Source: Saccharicrinis sp963677655 | GTDB lineage: Bacteria; Bacteroidota; Bacteroidia; Bacteroidales; Marinilabiliaceae | Strand: one strand, 5' to 3' | Length of the DNA: 64,000 bases | NCBI GenBank assembly: GCA_963677655.1 | Contig: OY782088.1 | Translations under genes and position numbers: made by a program | Shown here: positions 26,808-34,868 of the stretch, in pieces | Position numbering within the stretch: position 1 is the stretch's first letter | How the letters are laid out: every line of letters begins with the position of its first letter | Notes under the pieces: generated by a model | Seen by the model: only the letters and a program-made list of their open reading frames with translations | The model's database searches: none | Told to the model about the DNA's origin: nothing

Positions 26808-28151
26808 TTGAGAAGCCAAAGTAAGATATTAAAGAAAAGTAAGATTGAACTTGACGAGGATTTGCATTCTTGTATTATAGATTTGTTTAATCCTGAAAAG
26901 CAATTTATTGGAGAGGAGTATTTTAATACTACCATTCTGAAGCTTAACAGTCATTTAAATGCTGATTATGTTTTTATTGCCAGGATTAATGAAGTTGAAG
27001 ATCTATTAGAGACAGTTGCATTTTGCGATCAGGAAAAAATTTTGCCTGCTATTAGCTTTCCAATGAAAGGGTCTCTTTGTCAAAAAGTAATTGAACAAAG
27101 GAGTTCTGCTTTTCTTCAAAATATACAAGACAATAAGAATATAAATAAGCATTTTAAGGATAAAGAAATAACAGCCTATTTATCTGTTCCGTTATATGGA
27201 TCCAAAATGGAACCTATTGGGGTTATTTCGGCTCTGTTTGAAACTCCTATCACTAACCAAAAAAGACAAGAATCTTTAATGTATATGTTTTCATCAAGAA
27301 TTGGATCTGAGTTGGAGCATATGGAAAGTGAACGAGAATTAAAAAGACGCAACCTTGAATTGCTAGTGTTTAAAGAAGAGCTTATTCGAAAAAATAAGGA
27401 GCTGGATAAAATAAATCAAGAACTTAATGAGGCAAATTTAAAGGCTGAAGAAAGTAATATGCTGAAGTCTTCATTTTTGGCTAATCTCAGTCATGAAATC
27501 CGAACTCCGATGAATGCTATTATTGGTTTTACTGAACTTTTAAGATCAAATAATTTAAGTAGTGAAGAAAAGTCTGAGTATTTAGATATAGTTCATCAAA
27601 ATGGTAATCAGTTGATGAGGGTTATGGATGCAATTATTGATATCTCAAAATTACAAGCTAAGGCTTATATAGAGCCAAGGCAAGTAGTAGCTATTAATGA
27701 GATTTTTAATTCACTTTATGATACCTTTTCAAATGAAATTCATGTATGCAAAAAGCTTATTGAATTAAAGTTATTTCTTGATGCTAATGATGGTCAGGAT
27801 AAGTTATATACACATAAAGATGCTTTAATAAAAGTGTTTGAACATTTATTGAATAATGCTCTTAAATTTACTCGAGAAGGAGAGATTGTAATTGGCTATT
27901 TAATTTATGATGATTACTTTGAATTTTTTGTAAAAGATACCGGAATTGGTATTCCAAATGGAGAAGAAGAAGTGATATTTGATTTATTCAGACAGGCAGA
28001 TATTGAAAATACACGTGAATTTGAAGGGAATGGTATTGGGCTTTCTATCGTTAAGAAATATGTTGAAATAATGAAAGGTAAGGTATGGGCAGAGCCAAAC
28101 CAAACCGAAGGTGCAATGTTTAAAATTCAAATACCAAAATTTGTTGACTAA
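26808..28151 (+). CDS. Soluble GAF-domain sensor histidine kinase
   Basis: There is no transmembrane segment in this 447-residue protein. Residues about 35-180 form a GAF-like sensor domain and 185-225 a charged coiled coil. SFLANLSHEIRTPMNAIIGF (about 223-242) holds the phosphorylated His. The ATPase domain has HLLNNALKFT, KDTGIGIP and GNGIGLSIVKKYVE. No receiver domain or response-regulator gene is adjacent, so the partner is unknown. The best start is a TTG at 26808: the first in-frame ATG is near codon 86, inside the sensor domain, and a stop lies a few codons upstream of the TTG. The start is therefore tentative. Confidence 0.85.
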   Translation: MRSQSKILKKSKIELDEDLHSCIIDLFNPEKQFIGEEYFNTTILKLNSHLNADYVFIARINEVEDLLETVAFCDQEKILPAISFPMKGSLCQKVIEQRSSAFLQNIQDNKNINKHFKDKEITAYLSVPLYGSKMEPIGVISALFETPITNQKRQESLMYMFSSRIGSELEHMESERELKRRNLELLVFKEELIRKNKELDKINQELNEANLKAEESNMLKSSFLANLSHEIRTPMNAIIGFTELLRSNNLSSEEKSEYLDIVHQNGNQLMRVMDAIIDISKLQAKAYIEPRQVVAINEIFNSLYDTFSNEIHVCKKLIELKLFLDANDGQDKLYTHKDALIKVFEHLLNNALKFTREGEIVIGYLIYDDYFEFFVKDTGIGIPNGEEEVIFDLFRQADIENTREFEGNGIGLSIVKKYVEIMKGKVWAEPNQTEGAMFKIQIPKFVD

Positions 28152-28216
28152 TCAATAATGGTATTTGGAATTGACTAATGCATAAGAATCAAAATTTCAC
28201 CTATAAAAAGGGTAAA

Positions 28217-29437
28217 TTAGAAAGCTGCCATTAATAAACCAATATCTTTTGATGGAAGTGAAAAAGTTTCTCCTATATAATGGTTAGTCAGAATTCCTTT
28301 ATAAATATAAACACCGTTGCTAAAGCCTGCATCTTCTTTGATTAAGTTATCAATACTTCCGGAATCGGCAATTTGCAATAATATTTGAGCAAAAATATTA
28401 CTTAAAGCTATTGTTGCAGTTCGTGCAACATGCGAGGCTACATTTGGAACACAATAGTGAATAACATTATGCTTTCTGAATACAGGGTGAGCAAAATCTG
28501 TGCATATTGAAGATTCAAAACAACCTCCTTGTCCAATGCTCAGGTCAATAATGATTGAGCCCGGTTTCATTTGTTTAACCTGATCTTCAGTAACAAAATA
28601 ACTTAAACCAGATTGTAAATATCTTAGGTTTCCAATAACAGCTTCTGCTGATCTAAGGGCTTTTGTTAATGCTTTAGGATGCAGTACAGATGTAAATACT
28701 CGCTGGCCGATATTGTCCTGAAGATCTTTAAGGTTTTTGAATGAGTTATCAAATACTTTAACTGTGGCACCTAAACCTAAAGCTGCACGAGCAGCACTTT
28801 CACCAGCTGTACCAGCTCCCAGAATAACAATTTCGGCAGGTGATATTCCGGTTACACCACCTAGTAATACCCCTTTACCATTATGAGCTTTACTTAAATA
28901 TTCACTTGCAATCATAACAGCTGCAGCACCTTCTATTTCACTCATGGAGCGTATGATAGGGTAGCAGTTATTGTCGTCTTTTATTAATTCAAAAGCTAAA
29001 GCATTTACACGCTTATTCATCATCTTTTGAATTAACTCCCGCGATTGTTGTTTTAGTTGAATTAGTGATATGATGGTTTGATGAGCTCTTAGCTGATCAA
29101 TTTCTTTATCTGTAAAAGGTGATATTTTTAGTACAATTTCAGCTTTAAAAATTTCGGCACTTGATTGTACAATGGTTGCTCCACATTCAGAAAAATCATG
29201 GTCTGAGTAATTGGCAGGTTCACCTGCTCCAGTTTCAAATAAAACAATATGGCCCTTATCTACTAATAATTCTACTCCTTGTGGAGTTAAGGCTATTCTA
29301 TTTTCAAACTTTGATTGTTCTTTTGGTATGCCAATTATTAACTTCTTTTCTGTTTTTTTTACTTCCAACATCTCTTCCATGGGAAGTAATCCTGTGTTAA
29401 TCAAAGGAAAACCTACTTTGTTTCTAATGCCAACCAT
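28217..29437 (-). CDS. ald: Alanine dehydrogenase
   Basis: This member of the alanine dehydrogenase/transhydrogenase family interconverts L-alanine and pyruvate plus ammonia with NAD(H). After an N-terminal extension of about 32 residues the family start is seen as IIGIPKEQSKFENRIALTP (near 35-53). The Rossmann motif is VILGAGTAGESAARAALGLG (near 204-223), and the substrate loop PGSIIIDLSIGQGGCFE follows near 290. The 406-residue length matches the longer Bacteroidota form. It is downstream of hisB across a hairpin, so it probably has separate expression. Confidence 0.88.
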   Translation of the reverse strand: MVGIRNKVGFPLINTGLLPMEEMLEVKKTEKKLIIGIPKEQSKFENRIALTPQGVELLVDKGHIVLFETGAGEPANYSDHDFSECGATIVQSSAEIFKAEIVLKISPFTDKEIDQLRAHQTIISLIQLKQQSRELIQKMMNKRVNALAFELIKDDNNCYPIIRSMSEIEGAAAVMIASEYLSKAHNGKGVLLGGVTGISPAEIVILGAGTAGESAARAALGLGATVKVFDNSFKNLKDLQDNIGQRVFTSVLHPKALTKALRSAEAVIGNLRYLQSGLSYFVTEDQVKQMKPGSIIIDLSIGQGGCFESSICTDFAHPVFRKHNVIHYCVPNVASHVARTATIALSNIFAQILLQIADSGSIDNLIKEDAGFSNGVYIYKGILTNHYIGETFSLPSKDIGLLMAAF

Positions 29438-29461
29438 TTAATTTATTTATATCAAATAACA

Positions 29462-29505
29462 AATAAGGTGAAAGTTAGTAAATATTTTTATACAATCACC
29501 TTATT
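29462..29505 (-). terminator. Hairpin after hisB
   Basis: AATAAGGTGA and TCACCTTATT form a perfect 10-bp stem around a 24-nt AT-rich loop, 28 nt after the hisB stop, followed on the minus strand by TGTTATTTG. The loop is long for a terminator, but the position fits the end of the his operon. Confidence 0.55.
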
Positions 29506-29533
29506 ATATTGTTATCAATTTTTAAAAAATATT

Positions 29534-30658
29534 CTACAATGCTCCTTTTGTACTTGGTAAAGTATCATTAAAGACATCTTTTTTAATCGCCATTTTTATT
29601 GCTCTTGCCAAGGCTTTGAAAATTCCTTCAATTTTATGGTGTTCATTAGCTCCATCTGCTTGAATTCTCAAATTACTCATTGATGCATCAGAAAAGCTTT
29701 TAAAGAAATGCATAAACATTTCAGTTGGCATATCACCCACCATTTCTCGTTTAAAGTCTGTTTCCCAAACTAACCAAGGTCGTCCTCCAAAATCTAAAGC
29801 AACCAACGCCATGCATTCATCCATTGGTAAACAGTAGCCATATCTTTCTATTCCTCTTTTATCTCCAAGAGCCTCTTTTATAGCTTGACCTAATGCTAGT
29901 GCAGTATCTTCTATTGTATGATGTTCATCAACATGTAAATCACCATTAACTTTTATTGTTAAATCACATCCTGAATGTTTTCCTATTTGTTCAAGCATAT
30001 GATCAAAAAAGCTAAGGCCGGTCGAAATATCACATTTTCCTGTTCCATCCAGGTTGATATGGATAGAAATATCCGTTTCAGATGTTTTTCTAACAACACT
30101 TGCTGTACGCTCTTTAGAAAAAAGGAAAGTGCAGATTTCATCCCAATCTAATGTAATAAGCTTACAGATATCTTCTAGGTTGTTTTTCTGTATTTCCTCA
30201 GATGCAGTTTCTGATGCTAAAAATATTGCTTTACATCCTAGATTTTTTGCAAGTTGTACATCTGTAATGCGATCACCTATTACATATGAGTTTTCAAGAT
30301 CATATTCTTCGTTAAAATACTTGGAAAGCATTGCTGTACCAGGTTTTCTGCCGGGAGAGTTATCACAAGGAAAGGATTTATCAATAAAAATTTCGTCAAA
30401 AGCAACGCCTTCTCCTTCTAAAGTTTTTATCATTTTATTTTGAGCAGGCCAAAATGTATCTTCAGGAAATGAATCAGTACCTAGTCCATCTTGGTTTGTC
30501 ACCATTGCCAATTCAAAATCAAGTTTTGAAGCAATTTTATTTAAGTTGGAAATTGCTTTAGGATAAAACTCAAGTTTATCTAAACTATCTACCTGAAAAT
30601 CTACAGGAGGTTCATTAATGATGGTTCCATCTCTGTCAATAAAAAGTACTCTTTTCAT
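29534..30658 (-). CDS. hisB: Bifunctional histidinol-phosphatase / imidazoleglycerol-phosphate dehydratase
   Basis: The 374-residue protein fuses two histidine enzymes. Residues 1-165 are a HAD phosphatase (FIDRDGTIINEPP with the nucleophile Asp; later VIGDRITDVQLAKNLGC) that dephosphorylates histidinol phosphate. Residues 180-374 are the Mn2+-dependent dehydratase, with FFDHMLEQIGKHSGCDL, DEHHTIEDTALALGQA and the late GANEHHKIEGIFKALARA. Both halves look complete. This is the fused type found in enterobacteria and many Bacteroidota. It is the last his gene here, 82 nt after hisC. hisH, hisA, hisF and hisI are not in the window. Confidence 0.95.
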   Translation of the reverse strand: MKRVLFIDRDGTIINEPPVDFQVDSLDKLEFYPKAISNLNKIASKLDFELAMVTNQDGLGTDSFPEDTFWPAQNKMIKTLEGEGVAFDEIFIDKSFPCDNSPGRKPGTAMLSKYFNEEYDLENSYVIGDRITDVQLAKNLGCKAIFLASETASEEIQKNNLEDICKLITLDWDEICTFLFSKERTASVVRKTSETDISIHINLDGTGKCDISTGLSFFDHMLEQIGKHSGCDLTIKVNGDLHVDEHHTIEDTALALGQAIKEALGDKRGIERYGYCLPMDECMALVALDFGGRPWLVWETDFKREMVGDMPTEMFMHFFKSFSDASMSNLRIQADGANEHHKIEGIFKALARAIKMAIKKDVFNDTLPSTKGAL

Positions 30659-30740
30659 TTATATAAAATTTGTAATCGATAACTTAATTATGAATGTAAT
30701 TTTGCTTTAGCTTGTGATAACAAGGTGACTTAATTCAATT

Positions 30741-31787
30741 TTAGTTAATATTTGCTGAATAACTATCCAATCCCTTATACAAAGAATTATTTTCTTCCTT
30801 AGAACCGATTGTAATTCTTAAGCAACCCTCGCACAATGCCACACTAGATCTATCTCTTATTACTACGCCTTTCTCAACCAAATAATTATATGTTGCTTTT
30901 GCATTATCCGTTTTAACTAAAAGATAATTGGCATCTGAAGGATAAATTTTTTGAATGAATGAGTACTCTTTAAGTTTTTCAATCATTAACTTTTTTTCTT
31001 CAAGTATGTCTTTCACCCATTTTGCCATATCATCCTCTTTTTGTAATAATTCCAGCGCAGTTTTTTGTGTTAGAATATTTACGTTATAAGGATATTTAAT
31101 TTTATTGAAAATACTAATGATTTCCGGAGAAGCAAAGGCCATACCTAATCTGATACCTGCCATACCCCATGCTTTACTAAATGTTTGAAGGATAATAAGG
31201 TTTTTATATTTTAATAATTCTGGTATGAAACTTTTTTCAGGAACAAAATCAATATAGGCTTCATCCAGTATTACAATGCCATCAAAGTTTTCAATGATTG
31301 AAAGTATGTCTTCTTTCTTAAAGCTGTTTCCTGTTGGATTATTCGGGGAGCAAATAAAAAGAAGTTTTGTATTTTCATCGGTAGCTTTTAATAATGCATC
31401 GACATCAAGTTCAAAATCTTCTTTTAGTTTTACTTGTTTTGTTTCGATATTATTTATGTCTGCAGCAACCAAATACATTCCATATGTTGGATCTATGGCT
31501 ACGACATTATCCACTCCTGGTTCACAGAATGCTCTAAAAGCTATGTCTATAGCTTCATCACTACCATTTCCAAGAAAGATATACTCTGAAGGAATATTCT
31601 TTATAGCAGATATCTGCTTTTTAAGTTTTCTTTGATATGGATCAGGATATCGGTTGTAAGGTGGATTAAAAGGATTTTCATTCGCATCTAAAAAAATTGC
31701 TTCAGCCCCAGTGTATTCATCTCTAGCTGAAGAATATGGTTTTAAAGCCTTTATATTTGCTCTTATTAATTGCTCCAGTGGTTTCAT
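30741..31787 (-). CDS. hisC: Histidinol-phosphate aminotransferase
   Basis: HisC is a PLP enzyme that transaminates imidazole acetol phosphate with glutamate. The 348-residue protein has YTGAEAIFLDANENPFNPP near the N-terminus, GNGSDEAIDIAFRAFCEPG (near 93) for cofactor phosphate binding, and the PLP lysine in LQTFSKAWGMAGIRLGMA (near 202-219). The length is typical. Unlike the tightly packed hisG-hisD pair, it is separated from hisD by 164 nt that contain a hairpin and copy B of the repeated 5'-UTR element. Expression of hisC and hisB may therefore be controlled apart from hisGD. Confidence 0.94.
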   Translation of the reverse strand: MKPLEQLIRANIKALKPYSSARDEYTGAEAIFLDANENPFNPPYNRYPDPYQRKLKKQISAIKNIPSEYIFLGNGSDEAIDIAFRAFCEPGVDNVVAIDPTYGMYLVAADINNIETKQVKLKEDFELDVDALLKATDENTKLLFICSPNNPTGNSFKKEDILSIIENFDGIVILDEAYIDFVPEKSFIPELLKYKNLIILQTFSKAWGMAGIRLGMAFASPEIISIFNKIKYPYNVNILTQKTALELLQKEDDMAKWVKDILEEKKLMIEKLKEYSFIQKIYPSDANYLLVKTDNAKATYNYLVEKGVVIRDRSSVALCEGCLRITIGSKEENNSLYKGLDSYSANIN

Positions 31788-31810
31788 ATGATTAATTTTT
31801 TCTCAATTGA

Positions 31811-31874
31811 CATATGGAACTCGCCATAATAAACTTCCTTATGAAGGAATTTATTTTCTTGTGGCTTGTTTCAT
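31811..31874 (-). repeat. Repeated 5'-UTR palindromic element, copy B
   Basis: On the minus strand it starts ATGAAACAAGCCACAAG and ends ATGGCGAGTTCCATATG. The ends pair as in copies A and C, and an extra inner hairpin, TTCCTTCATAAGGAA, caps the loop. It ends 23 nt before the hisC start codon. It lies inside the his operon, after hisD. Confidence 0.75.
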
Positions 31875-31896
31875 GTTATAGCTTAATATGATGTTA

Positions 31897-31926
31897 AAAC
31901 GCGCCATTTATTATAATGACGCGTTT
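31897..31926. repeat. Hairpin between hisD and hisC
   Basis: AAACGCG-CATT and AATG-CGCGTTT form a stable stem 25 nt after the hisD stop and upstream of repeat copy B. On the minus strand it is followed by TTAAC only, so it is at best a weak terminator. It may stabilise or process the hisGD message. Confidence 0.55.
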
Positions 31927-31951
31927 AAAATATTTCTTAATTGAATGACTT

Positions 31952-33235
31952 TTATTCTAATGATTTTAAACGAATTGTTACCGCATTTTTATGCGCATGT
32001 AACTGTTCTTCTTCTGCCATTAGTTCAATTGCAGGTCCTATTTGTTTCAGACCTTGAGGAGAAATTTTTTGGAAAGTGATTTTTTTAATATAACTATCCA
32101 AATTTACACCACTATATGCTTTAGCATAACCATGTGTAGGTAGAGTATGATTGGTACCTGAAGCATAATCGCCTGCACTTTCAGGTGTGTAATTTCCAAC
32201 GAATACACTGCCTGCATTTGTTATTTTATCAGCAACCTGATCTTCATCTCTCATTGAGATAATCAAATGTTCCGGAGCATAGTTATTGGTCATTTCAATC
32301 ATATCAGCTCTATCTTTTAATAGTATGATACGACTATTTTCTAAAGCTTTAACCGCAATTTCCTTTCTTGGGAGTAATTCTAGTTGATTATCTAGTTCTA
32401 TTTCTACTTTCTCAACTAGAGTTTTACTATCGGTTATTAAAATAACCTGGCTATCAACTCCATGTTCTGCTTGACTAAGTAAATCAGATGCAATAAAAGC
32501 CGGATTTGCCGATTCATCAGCTAAAACTTCAACTTCTGAAGGGCCAGCAGGCATGTCAATGGCAACATCTTTTAAGCTAACTAATTGTTTTGCCGCAGTT
32601 ACATAACTATTTCCCGGACCAAATATCTTATCTACTTTTGTAACAGATTCAGTGCCATAGGCCATGGCTCCAATTGCCTGGATACCGCCGATTTTAAATA
32701 TTTTAGTAATACCTACTAATGAGGCAGTATATAAAATTGCAGGATTAATTTTACCATCTTTCCCGGGAGGTGTACATAGTATAATTTCCTTGCATTTAGC
32801 AATCTTTGCAGGTACTGCAAGCATTAAAACTGTAGAAAATAAAGGAGCGGTGCCACCAGGAATATATAAGCCTACTTTTTCAATTGGAACACATTTCTGA
32901 CGACATACTACTCCAGGCATTGTTTCTACAACTCTTTCAGGAACAATTTGTGCTTCATGAAATTTTTCAACATTAAGTTTAGCTTTGTATATAGCATCTT
33001 TTAAATTAGAAGATACTTTTAAACAAGCCTCGTCAATTTCTGATTTAGAAACAACTGTTTCTTTTGCTGCATATCCATCAAATTTCTCCGAATATTTTAA
33101 AACAGCTGCATCTCCATCATTTTTAATTTCACCTAGAATGGTTTGTACTGAATCAAACAAACCACTCAAATCGTTCTCGGGGCGTTTTAATAGTTCTGCC
33201 CAATTTTCCTTTTGAGGATATTCAAATACCTGCAT
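31952..33235 (-). CDS. hisD: Histidinol dehydrogenase
   Basis: HisD performs the last two oxidations from histidinol to histidine with NAD+ and Zn2+. The 427-residue protein has VGLYIPGGTAPLFSTVLMLA (near 119-138), FGPGNSYVTAAKQ (near 203) and DMPAGPSEVEVLADESA. SQAEHGVDSQVILIT (near 248) supplies the zinc ligands and NYAPEHLII the catalytic Glu-His. Length and motif order are standard. It starts 9 nt after hisG, and both lie behind the his attenuator. Confidence 0.95.
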   Translation of the reverse strand: MQVFEYPQKENWAELLKRPENDLSGLFDSVQTILGEIKNDGDAAVLKYSEKFDGYAAKETVVSKSEIDEACLKVSSNLKDAIYKAKLNVEKFHEAQIVPERVVETMPGVVCRQKCVPIEKVGLYIPGGTAPLFSTVLMLAVPAKIAKCKEIILCTPPGKDGKINPAILYTASLVGITKIFKIGGIQAIGAMAYGTESVTKVDKIFGPGNSYVTAAKQLVSLKDVAIDMPAGPSEVEVLADESANPAFIASDLLSQAEHGVDSQVILITDSKTLVEKVEIELDNQLELLPRKEIAVKALENSRIILLKDRADMIEMTNNYAPEHLIISMRDEDQVADKITNAGSVFVGNYTPESAGDYASGTNHTLPTHGYAKAYSGVNLDSYIKKITFQKISPQGLKQIGPAIELMAEEEQLHAHKNAVTIRLKSLE

Positions 33236-33244
33236 GATGAATTA

Positions 33245-34102
33245 TTAAAGTATCATTTTTTCAATAGGGAATGTTAGTATTCCTTCTGCTCCATTATCTT
33301 TTAACTTGCCAATGATTTCCCAGAATTGTTTTTCTGAAATTACAGAGTGAATTGAACTCCATCCTTTTTCAGCTAATGGTAATACTGTAGGACTTTTCAT
33401 TCCAGGAAGAATTTTAACAATTTCTTCTACATTGTCATTAGGTGCATTTAATAAGATGTATTTATTAGAGTTAGCAGCCATTACTGAATTAATGCGGAAT
33501 AAAAGTTCCTCAAGTAATGCTTTTTTCTCTTCAGATAATCCTTCTGCCTGAACTAACAATGCTTCAGATTTCATTACAACCTCAACTTCTTTAAGTCTGT
33601 TTGCAACCAATGTACTTCCTGAACTAACAATGTCAAAAATACCATCAGCTAAACCAATACCCGGAGCAATTTCTACAGAACCAGCAATTTCATGTATTTC
33701 GGCATTGATATTCATTTTAGTGAAATACTTTTGCAATATTACCGGATATGAAGTAGCAATTTTTTTACCTTCAAAATATTCTGGTCCGGCATATTCGTCT
33801 GCTTTAGGAATAGCTAAAGAAACTCGGCATTTACTAAAACCTAATCTTTTTGCAATTGTAAGTTGAAAGTCTTTTTCTTCTACTTCGTTTTCTCCAACAA
33901 TTCCAATATCTGCAACTTTATCAGCAATAGTTTGTGGAATATCATCATCTCTTAGAAACAACACTTCAATTGGGAAGCTTGGAGACTGAGCAACTAATGA
34001 TCTGCTTCCTGTATTAAATTTGATACCAGCTTCTTTTAGTAGCTGCATTGAGTCATCGTGTAGTCTTCCTTTTTTTTGTAATGCGATTCTTAGTTTCTCC
34101 AT
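33245..34102 (-). CDS. hisG: ATP phosphoribosyltransferase, long form
   Basis: HisG catalyses the first step of histidine synthesis and is usually inhibited by histidine. The 285-residue protein is the long form, with a C-terminal ACT-like regulatory domain (about 210-285; LPGMKSPTVLPLAEKGW). It begins LRIALQKKGRLHDDSMQLLKEA, and the PRPP site is visible in EIAPGIGLADGIFDIVSSGST (quoted part: GIGLADGIFDIVSSGST, near 155). It is the first gene of the operon. The his leader peptide and terminator lie directly upstream, so both feedback inhibition and attenuation are expected. Confidence 0.94.
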   Translation of the reverse strand: MEKLRIALQKKGRLHDDSMQLLKEAGIKFNTGSRSLVAQSPSFPIEVLFLRDDDIPQTIADKVADIGIVGENEVEEKDFQLTIAKRLGFSKCRVSLAIPKADEYAGPEYFEGKKIATSYPVILQKYFTKMNINAEIHEIAGSVEIAPGIGLADGIFDIVSSGSTLVANRLKEVEVVMKSEALLVQAEGLSEEKKALLEELLFRINSVMAANSNKYILLNAPNDNVEEIVKILPGMKSPTVLPLAEKGWSSIHSVISEKQFWEIIGKLKDNGAEGILTFPIEKMIL

Positions 34103-34139
34103 TTCTCAATTACTTAATATTGTTTTTAAAGTTTTGCCT

Positions 34140-34178
34140 AAAAAAAAGAGGGCTTCCAAAAATTTGGCAAGCCCTCTT
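34140..34178 (-). terminator. Attenuator terminator of the his operon
   Basis: On the minus strand AAAGAGGGCTT-CCAAA and TTTGGAAGCCCTCTTT form a very stable stem followed by a run of T. It lies about 40 nt upstream of the hisG start codon and 36 nt after the leader-peptide stop. Confidence 0.92.
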
Positions 34179-34222
34179 TAATATATTTTATATATACAAC
34201 AATCCCGGCCCACCTATGGTAG
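34165..34222 (-). promoter_or_regulatory. his leader antiterminator and pause hairpin
   Basis: GGTGGGCC (34207-34214) can pair over 8 positions, including three G-U pairs, with GGCTTGCC (34165-34172). The latter is in the 5' arm of the terminator. The same GGTGG can instead pair with CTACC (34218-34222), in the last leader codons, around an ATA loop. These mutually exclusive pairings are those expected of a ribosome-controlled attenuator. The pairings are seen in the sequence; the mechanism is inferred. Confidence 0.75.
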
Positions 34223-34261
34223 ATTATAATGATGTCCGTGATGATGTACTAAATTTGTCAT
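34214..34261 (-). CDS. hisL: his operon leader peptide
   Basis: This 15-codon ORF translates as MTNLVHHHGHHYNLP, with five His in a six-residue stretch, and ends in TAG. It lies 20 nt downstream of a Bacteroidota-type promoter and just upstream of the terminator before hisG. As in enterobacterial hisL, ribosome stalling at the His codons when charged His-tRNA is scarce should prevent termination. The peptide itself is not expected to have a function. Confidence 0.9.
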   Translation of the reverse strand: MTNLVHHHGHHYNLP

Positions 34262-34281
34262 TGTTTTGATATTTTCGGATA

Positions 34282-34312
34282 CAAATGTAGGTCTATTTTT
34301 TAAAACTGCAAA
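34282..34312 (-). promoter_or_regulatory. Promoter of the his operon
   Basis: On the minus strand TTTG (34309-34312), a 19-nt spacer and TACATTTG (34282-34289) match the Bacteroidota promoter consensus. The same TACATTTG octamer serves the ilv operon at 15895-15902. Confidence 0.75.
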
Positions 34313-34359
34313 TTATCATTGTTATTTTGTTGTAAAAAATACAATGTGTTATTGATGTA

Positions 34360-34402
34360 ATAGATTGTTAGATTTTGGATAATAGATTATAGGCTTATTT
34401 AC
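34360..34402 (+). repeat. AT-rich dispersed motif copy
   Basis: This 43-nt segment (ATAGATTGTTAGATTTTGG...) matches about 35 of 43 positions of the reverse complement of 45934-45976. It lies upstream of the his promoter. Function unknown; possibly a degenerate repeat. An adjacent small inverted repeat, TAGGCTT...GAAGCCTA, overlaps its right end. Confidence 0.5.
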
Positions 34403-34483
34403 ATGAAGCCTAAAATGAATATTTTTATATCCGATAGTTATAAAAGTTATCGAGGTGTTGTGAGGTTCAATATAAAAAAAATA

Positions 34484-34515
34484 AAAGCCGGATTGATTAA
34501 TTACAATCCGGCTTT
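34484..34515 (-). terminator. Terminator after the DUF4907 lipoprotein gene
   Basis: On the minus strand AAAGCCGGATTG and CAATCCGGCTTT form a 12-bp stem followed by TATTTTTTTTAT, 18 nt after the stop codon. It closes the kelch-DUF4907 transcription unit. Confidence 0.88.
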
Positions 34516-34532
34516 CGTTATTTTGATTTCCG

Positions 34533-34868
34533 TTAAGAATCTGTTTTAATACCTAGCTCTACTATTTCCTTTTTTGAAACAGCAGGAGGCATTTGTTTCT
34601 TCTTCATTTTTTCAATAACCAACTTAGCAACTTTTTCTGCGTCTTCCTTGCAATAGAATGCTGTAGATTTGTTAATAGCAGGTATAACATCCTGATGAAT
34701 ATATACTTTATTATTTATTGTTATGTCATATCCCCAGAGACTGTCAATTTTAAATATGTTATAGTCTATTGTCTTGTCTTTTGTTTTTGATTTACAACTA
34801 AATGCTGCACAGCTGATAAGAATACAACAAAATATAACTAATTTAATCTTTTGTTTCTTTTTCTTCAT
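34533..34868 (-). CDS. DUF4907-type lipoprotein
   Basis: I start this gene at the ATG at 34868, giving 111 residues that begin MKKKKQKIKLVIFCCILISC with a lipobox at AFSC. The mature part (GYDITINNKVYIHQDVIPAI and KEDAEKVAKLVIEKM) has the pattern of DUF4907 proteins, which have no known reaction. The start codon lies inside the kelch gene, overlapping its end by 26 nt, so translation is probably coupled. The open frame reaches up to 34940, but that extension runs further into the kelch gene and lacks a signal peptide at its start. In Bacteroidota these proteins often sit near kelch and DUF4270 genes, as here. Confidence 0.75.
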   Translation of the reverse strand: MKKKKQKIKLVIFCCILISCAAFSCKSKTKDKTIDYNIFKIDSLWGYDITINNKVYIHQDVIPAINKSTAFYCKEDAEKVAKLVIEKMKKKQMPPAVSKKEIVELGIKTDS

